Positions 8,305 through 16,590 of a stretch of 45,057 nt of DNA are shown piece by piece. Source of the stretch: Alphaproteobacteria bacterium (GTDB lineage: Bacteria; Pseudomonadota; Alphaproteobacteria; Sphingomonadales; Sphingomonadaceae); the NCBI GenBank assembly GCA_019232625.1, contig JAFANP010000031.1, positions 1-45,057 on the forward strand, in the 5' to 3' direction. Position numbers and translations under genes: made by a program. The stretch's first letter is position 1; the number at the start of each line of letters is the position of its first letter. The notes beneath the pieces were generated by a model. That model made no database searches. It saw only the letters and a program-made list of their open reading frames with translations, and was not told the DNA's origin.

Positions 8305-9132
8305 CTACGCCCGCATCAGCACGATCCCGGCGAGGATCAGCGCCCCCGCCGCCCAGCGCCGCGGCGCGACCCGCTCCTTGAGAAGGAAGAAGGCGATGAG
8401 CAGAGCGAAGAGCACGCTCGTCTCCCTCAGCGCCGCGACCATCGCCAGAGGCGCCTGGGTGAAGGCCCAGATCGCGATCCAGTAGGAGCCCAGCGACATC
8501 GCCCCGGCGCTTGCGCCGCCGCGCCACGCCGGCGCAAGCGCCGCCACCGCCGCCCGCCCCCGCGTCGCCAGCGCGACGGCGAGCATGAGCAGTCCGTCGA
8601 GCGCGAACATCCACATCGCGAAGCCGGAGGCGGAGCCGGCGAGCCGCGCCCCCACCCCGTCGGCCATCGTGTAGGCGGCGGTGAAGCCGGCGGTGCCGAG
8701 CGCCCAGGCCAGGGCGGCGCGGCTCAGCCCGCCCTTTCCCGCCATCAGCATGATCCCGCCGGCGATGGCGAGCACCGCCGCAGCGCGCACCGGCGTCGGC
8801 GCCTCGCCCAGGAAGAGCGCGCCCGCCACGGTGACGATGAGCGGGGCGGTGCCGCGGGCGAGCGGATAGACCTGGCTGAGGTCGCCCTGGCCGTAGGCGC
8901 GGATCAGGAACAATTTGTAGCCGGTGTGGAGGCAGGAGCCGGCCACCACCCACGGCCACGCCGCCGGCGCGGGGGCCGGGAAGAGCGGCGCCAGCAGCAA
9001 GGCGAGCCCGCCCTGCACCAGGGCGAGGAGCAGCACCGAGGAGAAGCGGTCCACCCCCAGCTTCACCACCGCATTCCAGCCGGCGTGAAGCATCGCCGCG
9101 CCCAGCACCGCGAGGAAGACGGCGAGGCTCAT
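8305..9132 (-). CDS. EamA/DMT-family membrane transporter
   Basis: A 275-residue integral membrane protein with about ten hydrophobic helices arranged as two five-helix EamA repeats. The first begins MSLAVFLAVLGAAMLHAGWN and includes YKLFLIRAYGQGDLSQVYPL, the usual motif after the third helix. The second ends LLIAFFLLKERVAPRRWAAG, the EamA E-R/K motif before the last helix. The family exports or imports small metabolites at the inner membrane; the substrate is not predictable. The gene ends 15 bases from repeat cluster A. Confidence 0.9.
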   Translation of the reverse strand: MSLAVFLAVLGAAMLHAGWNAVVKLGVDRFSSVLLLALVQGGLALLLAPLFPAPAPAAWPWVVAGSCLHTGYKLFLIRAYGQGDLSQVYPLARGTAPLIVTVAGALFLGEAPTPVRAAAVLAIAGGIMLMAGKGGLSRAALAWALGTAGFTAAYTMADGVGARLAGSASGFAMWMFALDGLLMLAVALATRGRAAVAALAPAWRGGASAGAMSLGSYWIAIWAFTQAPLAMVAALRETSVLFALLIAFFLLKERVAPRRWAAGALILAGIVLMRA

Positions 9133-9162
9133 GGGCTCAGATCCTCCCCCGCCTCCTCAAAT

Positions 9163-9277
9163 CCTCCCCTCCCGCGAGCGGGAGGGGACCGAGGGGTGGG
9201 CCTCGCCTCGCGCCGCGTCGCCCATCCTCCCCCATCGTCCCCACCCCCCTGCCCCCTCCCGCGAGCGGGAGGGGGAT
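9163..9277. repeat. Converging pair of G-rich palindromes
   Basis: CCCCTCCCGC/GCGGGAGGGG palindromes with a GGGGTGGG tail at 9163-9200 face an inverted copy at 9239-9277. The layout is the same as at 163-271, with different palindrome bases (CGCGAGCG instead of TGCACGCA), so the stem has changed on both sides at once. It lies between the transporter start and the fructose-bisphosphatase stop. Confidence 0.7.
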
Positions 9278-9283
9278 GGGATC

Positions 9284-10267
9284 TCAACCCCGCCCGCCCG
9301 GCTCGTGGCGGTGGAGCCCCTTGACCCGCCGCACCGTGCCGGTGCTCGCCCGCATGACGATGCTCTCGGTGGTGATCGATCCGGGCCGCCTCTTCACCCC
9401 CTCGAGCAGCGACCCGTCGGTCACCCCGGTCGCGGCGAAGATGCAATCGCCCTTGGCGAGGTCCTCGAGGCGGTAGATGCGGTCGAGGTCGGTGACGCCC
9501 CAGCGGTCCGCCCGCGCCCGCTCGGCGTCGTTGCGGAACAGCAGCCGGCCCTGGAACTGGCCGCCGACGCAGCGGAGCGCCGCGGCGGCGAGCACCCCCT
9601 CCGGCGCTCCGCCCGAGCCCATGTAGACGTCGATCGTCGTCTCCGGGTTGGTGACCGCGATCACCCCGGCGACGTCGCCGTCGGAGATGAGCTGGATGCC
9701 GCAGCCCAGCGCCCTCAGCTCGGCGATCAGCGCCTCGTGGCGCGGCCGCTCGAGCACGCAGACGTTGATCTCGGACGGGTCGACGCCCTTCGCCGCCGCC
9801 ACCGCTCGGATATTGTCGCCGGGCGAGCGGGCGAGGTCGATCACTCCGTCCGCATAGCCCGGCCCCACCGCCAGCTTCTCCATGTAGACGTCGGGGGCGT
9901 TGAGCAGGCAGCCCTGCTCGGCGATGGCAAGCACGGCGAGCGCGTTCGGCCCGGCCTTGGCGGTGATCGTCGTCCCCTCCAGCGGGTCGAGGGCGATGTC
10001 GATGCGCGGCCCCGAGCCCTGGGCGGAGCCGACCTTCTCGCCGATATAGAGCATCGGCGCCTCGTCCCGCTCGCCCTCGCCGATCACCACCGTTCCGTCT
10101 ATCTCCAGCGTGTTGAGCGCGGCGCGCATCGCCTCCACCGCTTCGTGGTCGGCGGCCTTCTCGTCGCCGCGGCCGATCAGGCGCGAGGCGGCGACCGCCG
10201 CCGCCTCGGTGACTCGGACCATCTCGAGCACCAGGACTCGGTCGAGGACGTGGCTGGAAAGGACCAT
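9284..10267 (-). CDS. glpX: Class II fructose-1,6-bisphosphatase (GlpX type)
   Basis: A 327-residue enzyme. The metal and substrate motifs are VVIGEGERDEAPMLYIGE (from about residue 60) and ALDPLEGTT (about 92-100). Later motifs are IQLISDGDVAGVIAV and a glycine-rich GGAPEGVLAAAALRCVGGQ, which place it in the GlpX rather than Fbp family. It dephosphorylates fructose-1,6-bisphosphate in gluconeogenesis in the cytoplasm. The ATG at 10267 (MVLSSHVLDR) is the natural start, since sequence upstream is a repeat-bearing intergenic region. An unknown membrane protein gene is divergent from it. Confidence 0.95.
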   Translation of the reverse strand: MVLSSHVLDRVLVLEMVRVTEAAAVAASRLIGRGDEKAADHEAVEAMRAALNTLEIDGTVVIGEGERDEAPMLYIGEKVGSAQGSGPRIDIALDPLEGTTITAKAGPNALAVLAIAEQGCLLNAPDVYMEKLAVGPGYADGVIDLARSPGDNIRAVAAAKGVDPSEINVCVLERPRHEALIAELRALGCGIQLISDGDVAGVIAVTNPETTIDVYMGSGGAPEGVLAAAALRCVGGQFQGRLLFRNDAERARADRWGVTDLDRIYRLEDLAKGDCIFAATGVTDGSLLEGVKRRPGSITTESIVMRASTGTVRRVKGLHRHEPGGRG

Positions 10268-10357
10268 GTTGCGGCGATCTCCCTTGGGTTCGCCGCGGCG
10301 ATAGGCGAGCGCCGCCGCCCCCGCAACGCCCGAGGCCGCTTCGGGCGCGCGCTCGGG

Positions 10358-10419
10358 GGACGCGTACCTTCCCCCGGCAAGGTACGCGTCCGCTTTCCCA
10401 AGGTACGTGTCCCTTTCCC
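10358..10419. repeat. GGACGCGTACCTT inverted and direct repeats
   Basis: GGACGCGTACCTT (10358-10370) and AAGGTACGCGTCC (10379-10391) form a perfect 13-bp inverted repeat around an 8-base loop. AAGGTACGCGTCCGCTTTCC is then followed directly by a near copy, AAGGTACGTGTCCCTTTCCC (10400-10419). The design (GGGGAC start, TTTCCC end) resembles the more abundant GGGGACAGTAACTATTTTCC element but with a different core. It lies between the divergent glpX and membrane-protein genes and could also be regulatory. Confidence 0.75.
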
Positions 10420-10510
10420 AACGCCTCCCGCCCGTTGCAACGCCGCGGCGATGATGATCTATATCGCCCGGCGGCGGCCGGGGGGCCGCGGCGCCTTGGG
10501 GGGAAGAGCC

Positions 10511-11572
10511 ATGGAGATACCGGCGCGCACGATCAACGCGGCCCGCGCGGTCTGGCGGGGCGCGCTCGCCGCCGCGGTCGCCTACGTCTTCGTCACCATC
10601 CTGCTCGTCGCCACCGCCCAGCAGAAGGTGGTCGAGGCGCTCGCCGCCGACAATGTCGGCTACGACTACAACGTCGCGGTGCGCTATTATTTCGGCAAGG
10701 AGAACCTCAAGGCGCTTCGCGACTCCAATAGCGGCCAGATCAAGCAGGCGACCGACCGCCTGCGCCGCGCCAATGACGGCGTCGCCGGCGCCCAGCGCGC
10801 GCTGGCCGGCCAGGCCGCCGACCTCCAGGAGGACCTCGCCCGCCTCTCCGCCGCCGGCTGCGCCGAGGTCCAGATCGCCGTCCAGGCCAATCCCGACCCG
10901 GTTTCGCTCCTCACCGCCGCCGGCACCGCCCAGCATTGCGGCCGCGGCGACGCGGCCGGGGCGATCCGCCCGATCCTCGCCGAGGTGACGCAGGGGGCGA
11001 GCGACGTCCGCCGCAGCCTCGACGACATGGCCGGCTTCAACCGCGACGTCGAGGACGAGAACGACCAGCTGAAGCTGCTCCAGGAGGAGAGGGCGACCAT
11101 CGCCGGCCAGTTCGAGAGCGCCGGCAAGGCGTCGGGCATCATCACCATCCTGCGGGTCTTCGAGGACAGCCGCTGGCCGCTGCTCCGCCAGCTCGTCTAC
11201 ATGCCGCCGTCGCTGACCGCGATCGTGCTCGCCGCCGTGTCGGGCCTGTTCGGCGCGCTGCTCATCACCCTCGTCCTGTTCGTCTATCCCGACAACCGCT
11301 TCAACTTCACCCGCTCGGCCTCCTACGAGGGGCGCATCCTCCTGGGCGGGCTGATCGCGCTCGGAGTCTTCGTCCTCCTCTATTCGGGCGTGGCGATCCT
11401 CGGCGGCGGCGGCGCGAGCGGCAATTCGCACAACCTCATGGCCTATTCCGCCTTCGGAATCCTCTCGGGCATGTTCTCCGACCAGGCGGCGGGCTGGCTC
11501 TCCGACCGCGCCGCCTTCACCAGCCGCCCCGCCGCCGGCCAGGACTCCCCGCCCCCCGACCCTCCCGCCTGA
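10511..11572 (+). CDS. Membrane protein with central coiled coil, function unknown
   Basis: A 353-residue protein. One N-terminal helix (residues about 18-36, ALAAAVAYVFVTILLVATA) is followed by a 180-residue soluble region rich in charged heptads (QIKQATDRLRRANDGVAGAQ; FNRDVEDENDQLKLLQEE), probably a coiled coil with two Cys near its middle. Two hydrophobic segments follow: LTAIVLAAVSGLFGALLITL and ILLGGLIALGVFVLLYSGVA. A C-terminal stretch then reads YSAFGILSGMFSDQAAGWL. No family was recognised. The ATG at 10511 follows a GGGGGGAAGAG site. Four bases after its stop the repeat cluster B begins. Confidence 0.75.
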   Translation: MEIPARTINAARAVWRGALAAAVAYVFVTILLVATAQQKVVEALAADNVGYDYNVAVRYYFGKENLKALRDSNSGQIKQATDRLRRANDGVAGAQRALAGQAADLQEDLARLSAAGCAEVQIAVQANPDPVSLLTAAGTAQHCGRGDAAGAIRPILAEVTQGASDVRRSLDDMAGFNRDVEDENDQLKLLQEERATIAGQFESAGKASGIITILRVFEDSRWPLLRQLVYMPPSLTAIVLAAVSGLFGALLITLVLFVYPDNRFNFTRSASYEGRILLGGLIALGVFVLLYSGVAILGGGGASGNSHNLMAYSAFGILSGMFSDQAAGWLSDRAAFTSRPAAGQDSPPPDPPA

Positions 11573-11576
11573 GAAT

Positions 11577-11873
11577 GGGGACGGTAACTATTTTCCGCAC
11601 TCAGGCCTCCGCGCACTAATGGGGACAGTAACTATTTTCCGCGCGCAGCCGCCGGCGCGCACCGGCGACCGGCGACGCGCACTAATGGGGACAGTAACTA
11701 TTTTCCACGCGCAGGCGCCGGCGCGCACCGGCGACCGGGGAAAATAGTTACTGTCCCCATTTCCCACCGTCCCCATTTTCCACCGCGCCGGGACCGGACT
11801 GGGGACAGTAACTATTTTCCGCGCGCAAGCCTCGGCGCGCCCAGGCGCCCGGGGGAAAATAGTTACTGTCCCC
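11577..11873. repeat. Palindromic-element cluster B (six arms)
   Basis: Plus arms lie at 11577-11596 (variant GGGGACGGTAACTATTTTCC), 11621-11640, 11687-11706 and 11801-11820. Inverted arms lie at 11739-11758 and 11854-11873. Arms 11687 to 11758 form a full 72-base element and 11801 to 11873 a 73-base one. The centres share a pattern of CGCGCA, then GGCGCGC, then ACCGGCG. The cluster occupies the whole gap of 375 bases between the membrane-protein gene and the next gene; a degenerate arm (CCGTCCCCATTTTCC) at 11768-11781 is also visible. Confidence 0.95.
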
Positions 11874-11947
11874 ATCCCCCCGCCGCCGCCAGCCCCTTGC
11901 CCGCAGCCGCTTTTCTGTCATCCTCGCCGCCTCGAGCGAGGCCAGCC

Positions 11948-12325
11948 ATGCCGCGACACGCGTCCCTCTTCGTCCTCCTCGCCCTGGCGCCCGCGCCCGC
12001 GCTCGCCGCCGCCCCGCCGCTCACCGCCGAGGAAGCGATCGAGCGCGAGCGGACCTGGCTCCACGGCGGCGCCGACGCGCTTTGCCCTTCCGACGGCGCG
12101 AGCGGCGACATCGTCGTCTGCGGCCGCTCCGGGCCGGGCCAGCGCATGGAATTCCCGCGCGAGGAAGGCGAGATCGTCCGCCACGCCGGCGAGCCGGTTC
12201 CGGCCGGCGAGGCCCTTGCCGGCGCGGGCTGCACGCGCCTCTGCACGGTCGGGGTGCGAGTGAACGTCGTCAATCTCGTCACCCGCGCCCCCGCCGCCAT
12301 CCGCCGCCTGCTCGGCAAGGATTGA
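11948..12325 (+). CDS. Small exported protein, unknown
   Basis: A 125-residue protein with an obvious signal peptide (MPRHASLFVLLALAPAPALA). The mature part has four Cys, including CPSDGASGDIVVCGRSG; this C-x-DIVVCGR pattern is, from memory, frequent in small exported sphingomonad proteins and may form a disulfide. A second pair occurs in GCTRLCTVGV. No enzymatic motif is visible. The ATG at 11948 is preferred to a start 17 codons upstream because it puts the signal sequence at the N-terminus. It is flanked by repeat clusters B and C. Confidence 0.75.
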   Translation: MPRHASLFVLLALAPAPALAAAPPLTAEEAIERERTWLHGGADALCPSDGASGDIVVCGRSGPGQRMEFPREEGEIVRHAGEPVPAGEALAGAGCTRLCTVGVRVNVVNLVTRAPAAIRRLLGKD

Positions 12326-12351
12326 GGCCGTGGGTGGGGACGGCTGTGTGT

Positions 12352-12423
12352 GGGGACAGTAACTATTTTCCACGCGCAGGCGCCCACGCTCACCGGCGGT
12401 TTGGGAAAATAGTTACTGTCCCC
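12352..12423. repeat. Palindromic-element C (single complete 72-base copy)
   Basis: One isolated complete unit: arm GGGGACAGTAACTATTTTCC at 12352-12371, a 32-base GC-rich centre, and the exact inverse arm at 12404-12423. It sits between two convergent genes, 2 bases from the aminotransferase stop codon. It is the cleanest example of the element in the window. Confidence 0.97.
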
Positions 12424-12425
12424 AT

Positions 12426-13604
12426 TCACCCCTTCGCCAGGAACCGCTTCACCCCCCGCGCCGCCTGCCGGATACGCTGCTCGTTCTCGACGAGGGCGAT
12501 GCGCACGAACCCCTCGCCTTCCTCGCCGAAGCCGACGCCGGGGCTCACCGCCACCCCCGCCTCGGCGAGCAGCCGCTTGGCGAATTCCATCGATCCCAGC
12601 GCCCGGAACGGCTCGGGGATCGGCGCCCAGGCGAACATCGAGGCGGCCGGCGGCGGTATCTCCCACCCCGCCCGGCCGAAGCTCTCGACCAGGCAGTCGC
12701 GCCGCGCCTTGTACAGCCGGCGGTTCGCCGCGACGATGTCCTGCGGGCCGTTCAGCGCCGCCACCGCCGCCGCCTGGACCGGCGTGAACGCGCCGTAGTC
12801 GAGATAGGATTTCACCCGCGCCAGCGCGCCGATCAAGGTCTCGTTGCCGACCGCGAAGCCGATCCGCCATCCCGCCATCGAATAGGTCTTCGACATTGAG
12901 GTGAACTCGATCGCCACGTCCTTCGCCCCCGGCACCTGGAGGATGGACGGCGTCGGCGTCTCGCCGAAATAGATTTCGGCATAAGCGAGGTCGCTGATCA
13001 CCCACAGGCCGTGGGCGCGCGCGAACGCCACCACCTCCGCGTAGAAATCGAGGTCGGCGACATAGGCGGTGGGGTTGGAGGGATAGCCGATCACAAGCAC
13101 CGAGGGCTTGGGCACGGTATAGCGTATGGCGAAGTCGAGCCGGGTGAAGAAATCGGGCCCGGGCGCGGCGGGGATCGAACGGATCGCCGCGCCGGCGATG
13201 ATGAAGCCGAACTGGTGGATCGGATAGGAAGGATTGGGCGCAAGCACCACGTCGCCCGGCGCGGTGATCGCCTGGGCGAGGTTCGCGAGCCCCTCCTTCG
13301 AGCCGAGGGTGACGATCACCTCCCGCTCCGGGTCGAGCTCCACTCCGAACCGCCGGGCGTAATAGCCGGCCTGCGCCCGCCGCAGCCCTCTTATCCCCTT
13401 GGAGGCCGAATAGCCGTGCGCGCGCGGGTCGCGCGCCACTTCGGCGAGCTTCTCCACCACATGGGCGGGCGGCGCCCCGTCCGGATTGCCCATTCCGAGG
13501 TCGACGATGTCCACCCCCCGCGCCCGCGCCGCGGCCTTCATCGCATTCACCTCGGCAAAGACGTAGGGCGGCAGCCGCCGGATGCGGTAGAAATCGGAGT
13601 CCAT
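12426..13604 (-). CDS. PLP-dependent class I/II aminotransferase (AlaC/DapL-like)
   Basis: A 392-residue fold-type I aminotransferase. MDSDFYRIRRLPPYVFAEVN begins the protein. DLGMGNPDG (about residue 35), GSKEGLANL (101), APNPSYPIHQ (122), YPSNPTA (174) and SDLAYAEI (204) are the usual motifs. The PLP lysine is K239 in TSMSKTYSMAGWRIGF. The set resembles alanine aminotransferase AlaC and LL-diaminopimelate aminotransferase-like proteins; which substrate it uses is not decided by the motifs. The ATG at 13604 has GGCGGGGGGC just upstream and avoids a Pro/Gly-rich extension. Confidence 0.9.
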   Translation of the reverse strand: MDSDFYRIRRLPPYVFAEVNAMKAAARARGVDIVDLGMGNPDGAPPAHVVEKLAEVARDPRAHGYSASKGIRGLRRAQAGYYARRFGVELDPEREVIVTLGSKEGLANLAQAITAPGDVVLAPNPSYPIHQFGFIIAGAAIRSIPAAPGPDFFTRLDFAIRYTVPKPSVLVIGYPSNPTAYVADLDFYAEVVAFARAHGLWVISDLAYAEIYFGETPTPSILQVPGAKDVAIEFTSMSKTYSMAGWRIGFAVGNETLIGALARVKSYLDYGAFTPVQAAAVAALNGPQDIVAANRRLYKARRDCLVESFGRAGWEIPPPAASMFAWAPIPEPFRALGSMEFAKRLLAEAGVAVSPGVGFGEEGEGFVRIALVENEQRIRQAARGVKRFLAKG

Positions 13605-13663
13605 GCCCCCCGCCTTGAAGCGCCCCGCCCCGCGATTCAAGGCCGTCTCCGCGCCTGGGCGGC

Positions 13664-14086
13664 TCACGCCGCCGGGCGGCGCTTGCGCCAGTCCCCCGAG
13701 GCGATCCGCCAGCGCCCCGTCGGGCGCCCGTTGAACAGATACACCCAGGCCTCGCCAATCCCCTCGATCGGGACCCGCCGCCGCACGAACAGCGAACCTT
13801 CCGGGTCGGCCTGGTCATATTCCTCGTAGCGGTCGAGCGCCTCGAGGATCTCGGGCCGCATCATCCGGTAGAGCTCGCCTCGCACCCTACCCTCCCCCGC
13901 GACCGCGCCCGGATAGTCGCCGAGGTCGTAGAGCTCTCCGGGAAAATCGACCTCGCCGACGAAGTCGAGCGCCTCCTCGAGCGCGAGTTCGCCGAACATG
14001 GGTTCGCCGCGGCGGAGCGACCCGTACAGAAGCAGGAAGGGCGGCTCTTCGCCGCTCACTCCGGCTTGTCCTTGCTCTTCACGCAT
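13664..14086 (-). CDS. Gamma-glutamylcyclotransferase (AIG2-like) family protein
   Basis: A 140-residue protein. The start of the fold carries FLLLYGSLRRGEPMFGEL, the YGSLR glutamyl-binding motif of this family. VRGELYRM and LDRYEEYDQADPEG follow, with acidic residues where the family keeps its catalytic glutamate, then FVRRRVPIEG and EAWVYLFNG. Members cleave gamma-glutamyl amines or peptides to 5-oxoproline. The gene overlaps the upstream membrane-protein gene by 31 bases, so the two are probably co-transcribed. Confidence 0.85.
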   Translation of the reverse strand: MREEQGQAGVSGEEPPFLLLYGSLRRGEPMFGELALEEALDFVGEVDFPGELYDLGDYPGAVAGEGRVRGELYRMMRPEILEALDRYEEYDQADPEGSLFVRRRVPIEGIGEAWVYLFNGRPTGRWRIASGDWRKRRPAA

Positions 14087-14541
14087 TTCGCCAGTCTCTC
14101 ATAGCCGTAGGCGAGATAGTCCCTCAGCGCCGCATGCTCCGTGTCGCCGACCAGCTCTATCCAATAGGCGAGAAGCGCCTCACGATCGTGTGCGGTGATC
14201 AGCTTCTTGTCCTGCTCCAGGTATAGCACATATTCGATCAGGTTCAGGAAGTCGTCCAGTTCGAGCAATAGCGCCCGTTCCTCCTGTCCCAGCTCGCCCT
14301 CCCTCCCTTCCTTTATCCTGACCAGGATCGGAACTATCTTTGCCTGGAAATCCAGGTCCAGGGCGTGCCGGATGCGCCCGAACCTGCCGCTCAGATAAAC
14401 GTCGTCGAATATCTGCTTCTGCAGCCGCGCGACCTCCACCTTCTTCGCTCGCCGATAGGTGAGAATCGCCCAGAAAGCGGTGAAGAAGGCGACGTAAGGC
14501 GCGAGGGCGTTGGACCATTCCTTTATGGCGTGCGCATCCAT
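14056..14541 (-). CDS. Single-pass membrane protein, unknown
   Basis: A 161-residue protein with one N-terminal membrane helix (APYVAFFTAFWAILTYRRAK, about residues 13-32). A helical cytoplasmic domain follows, rich in charged residues (VARLQKQIFDDVYLSGRFGR; LELDDFLNLIEYVLYLEQDK). No known domain was recognised. Base composition is less GC-rich than its neighbours, with ATA and TTA-type codons more frequent. It overlaps the gamma-glutamylcyclotransferase-like gene by 31 bases. Confidence 0.75.
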   Translation of the reverse strand: MDAHAIKEWSNALAPYVAFFTAFWAILTYRRAKKVEVARLQKQIFDDVYLSGRFGRIRHALDLDFQAKIVPILVRIKEGREGELGQEERALLLELDDFLNLIEYVLYLEQDKKLITAHDREALLAYWIELVGDTEHAALRDYLAYGYERLAKCVKSKDKPE

Positions 14542-14673
14542 CTACGCCTCCCCGTAGCAGGGTTAACAGCAAAAGGCCTGGCACTGAAGAGGCCGGGCCC
14601 GCCGCCCGCGCGCGCCGCGAACCTTTCCCCCGCCCTGCGCATTCCCTAGATTGCGTGCGACAGGAGAAAGCCC

Positions 14674-16467
14674 ATGGCCACCAAGGATAGCGACGCGCCC
14701 GCCGGGGCGGGCGGCGCCGCGGCGCCCGCGCTGCCGACGCTCGAGGAGATGCAGCACTGGACCTGGGTGATGGGCCGGGCGCAGCAGATGATGCTCGAGC
14801 ATGTCGCCAAGGCGATGGGCGAGGCGCCCGCGCCCGATCCCGACGCATGGCGCCAGCTCCCCTGGATGAACCTGTTCGCCGACCCGGCCAAGGTCGCCCG
14901 GCAGCAGGTCGACCTCTGGACCGAGGGCCTTTCCGTCTGGCAGCGCGCGCTCGGGATGGAGGCGCCGCGCACCGCGCTCGAGGAGAAGGCCGATCGCGAC
15001 AGGCGCTTCGCCGCCAAGGCGTGGAAGGACAATCCTCTCTTCGACATGATCCGCCAATCCTATCTCCTCGTCTCCGAGCGGCTGCTCGGCGGCGTCGACG
15101 CCATCGAGGGCCTGGACGAGAGGCAGCGCGAGAAGCTGCGGTTCATGACGAGAAGCTTCGTCGACGCGATGAGCCCGTCCAACTTCGCCCTCACCAACCC
15201 GCAGGTGCTCGAGCGGGCGATGGAGACGAAGGGCGAGAGCCTCCTCAAGGGGCTCGAGCACATGCTCGACGACCTTTCCAAGGGCCAGCTCACCCACACC
15301 GATCCGCGCGCCTTCGAGGTCGGCCGCAACATCGCCGTCACGCCGGGCAAGGTGGTGAAGCGCACCCCGCTCTACGAGCTCATCCAATACGGCCCGACGA
15401 CGGACGAGGTCTACGAGACGCCGCTCGTCATCTTCCCGCCCTGGATCAACCGCTTCTACATCCTCGACCTCAACCCGAAGAAGAGCTTCATCCAGTGGGC
15501 GGTGAGCCAGGGCCTCACCGTCTTCATGGTGAGCTGGAAGTCGGCCGACCAGACGATGGCGAACACCACGCTCGACGATTACGTGCTGCGCGGCCAGGTC
15601 GACGCGATCGACACGATCCGCGCGCTGACCGGCGCGCCGGCCGTCCACGCCATCGGCTATTGCGTGGCCGGCACCACCCTCGCCGCGACCCTCGCCTTGC
15701 TCGAGGCGCGGGGCGAGGCGGACAAGGTGGCGAGCGCCACCTTCTTCACCGCCCAGGTCGATTTCTCCGAGGCCGGCGACCTCAACCTGTTCGTCGCCGA
15801 CGAGACGCTGCAGCTCATCGACCAGGTTGCGGGGCAGAAGGGCTATCTCGACGGGCGCTACATGGCCGCCACCTTCAACCTGCTGCGCGGCCGCGACCTC
15901 ATCTGGAACTACGTCACCAGCAACTATCTGATGGGCGAGGACTACCCGCCGTTCGACCTTCTGCACTGGAACGGCGACACCACCAACCTGCCGGCGGTGT
16001 GGCACCAGAATTATCTTCGCGACTTCTACCGCGACAACAAGCTGGTGCGCTCGGGCGAGATCGTCGTCGACGGCACGCCGATCGACATCCACCGCGTGAC
16101 GACCCCGACCTACGTGCAGGCCGGCCGCGAGGACCATATCGCCCCCGCCCACAGCGTCTGGAAGATCACCCATTATTTTCAGGGCCCGCTGCGCTTCGTC
16201 CTCGCCGGCTCCGGCCATATCGCCGGCGTCGTCAACCCGCCCGAGGCCCGGAAATACCAATATTGGACCAACGAGGAGAAGGTGCCGACCCTGGAGGCGT
16301 TCATCGCCGGCGCGACCGAGCACAAGGGCAGCTGGTGGCCCGACTGGGCCGCCTGGATCGGTGCGCTGTCGCCGAAGAAGGTGGCGGCCAAAGGCCCCCG
16401 CATCCCCGGCCAGGGCAAATTGAAGGCCCTCTGCGATGCCCCCGGCGAATATGTAAGGGCCCGCTAA
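14674..16467 (+). CDS. phaC: Class I poly(3-hydroxyalkanoate) synthase
   Basis: A 597-residue enzyme that polymerises hydroxyacyl-CoA into polyester granules. The lipase-like box is GYCVAG with catalytic Cys330; the triad continues with Asp487 in GREDHIAP and His515 in GSGHIAG. An N-terminal PhaC domain (about residues 70-240) includes the conserved SPSNFALTNPQVLERA stretch, followed by the alpha/beta-hydrolase domain (VIFPPWINRFYILDL). The length matches class I synthases, which need no PhaE or PhaR subunit. A phasin gene lies 205 bases downstream on the same strand, consistent with a granule locus. Confidence 0.97.
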   Translation: MATKDSDAPAGAGGAAAPALPTLEEMQHWTWVMGRAQQMMLEHVAKAMGEAPAPDPDAWRQLPWMNLFADPAKVARQQVDLWTEGLSVWQRALGMEAPRTALEEKADRDRRFAAKAWKDNPLFDMIRQSYLLVSERLLGGVDAIEGLDERQREKLRFMTRSFVDAMSPSNFALTNPQVLERAMETKGESLLKGLEHMLDDLSKGQLTHTDPRAFEVGRNIAVTPGKVVKRTPLYELIQYGPTTDEVYETPLVIFPPWINRFYILDLNPKKSFIQWAVSQGLTVFMVSWKSADQTMANTTLDDYVLRGQVDAIDTIRALTGAPAVHAIGYCVAGTTLAATLALLEARGEADKVASATFFTAQVDFSEAGDLNLFVADETLQLIDQVAGQKGYLDGRYMAATFNLLRGRDLIWNYVTSNYLMGEDYPPFDLLHWNGDTTNLPAVWHQNYLRDFYRDNKLVRSGEIVVDGTPIDIHRVTTPTYVQAGREDHIAPAHSVWKITHYFQGPLRFVLAGSGHIAGVVNPPEARKYQYWTNEEKVPTLEAFIAGATEHKGSWWPDWAAWIGALSPKKVAAKGPRIPGQGKLKALCDAPGEYVRAR

Positions 16468-16470
16468 GAT

Positions 16471-16560
16471 CATCCCCGGAACGGGGAGGGGGACCAGGCG
16501 AAGCCTGGTGGAGGGGCCGGCACGAACTCCGAGCACCCCCTCCCCCACCGCTTAGGGGGG
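16471..16560. repeat. CCAGGC-GAA-GCCTGG palindromic repeat
   Basis: A composite intergenic repeat: CCCCGGAACGGGG, then GAGGGGGA, then a perfect 6-bp hairpin CCAGGC-GAA-GCCTGG, then TGGAGGGG, followed about 15 bases later by an inverted CCCCCTCCCCCACC. It is a third G-rich palindromic type in this window, between phaC and the phasin gene, and may terminate phaC transcripts. Confidence 0.65.
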
Positions 16561-16590
16561 CGTCCTTCCGGTCCCGGGAAGCAACTCTGC

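Noticed and set aside
9131-10510. A long upstream extension of the membrane-protein frame at 10511
   Set aside because: It runs antisense through glpX and repeats and has low-complexity Arg/His-rich sequence; the signal for coding starts at the ATG at 10511.
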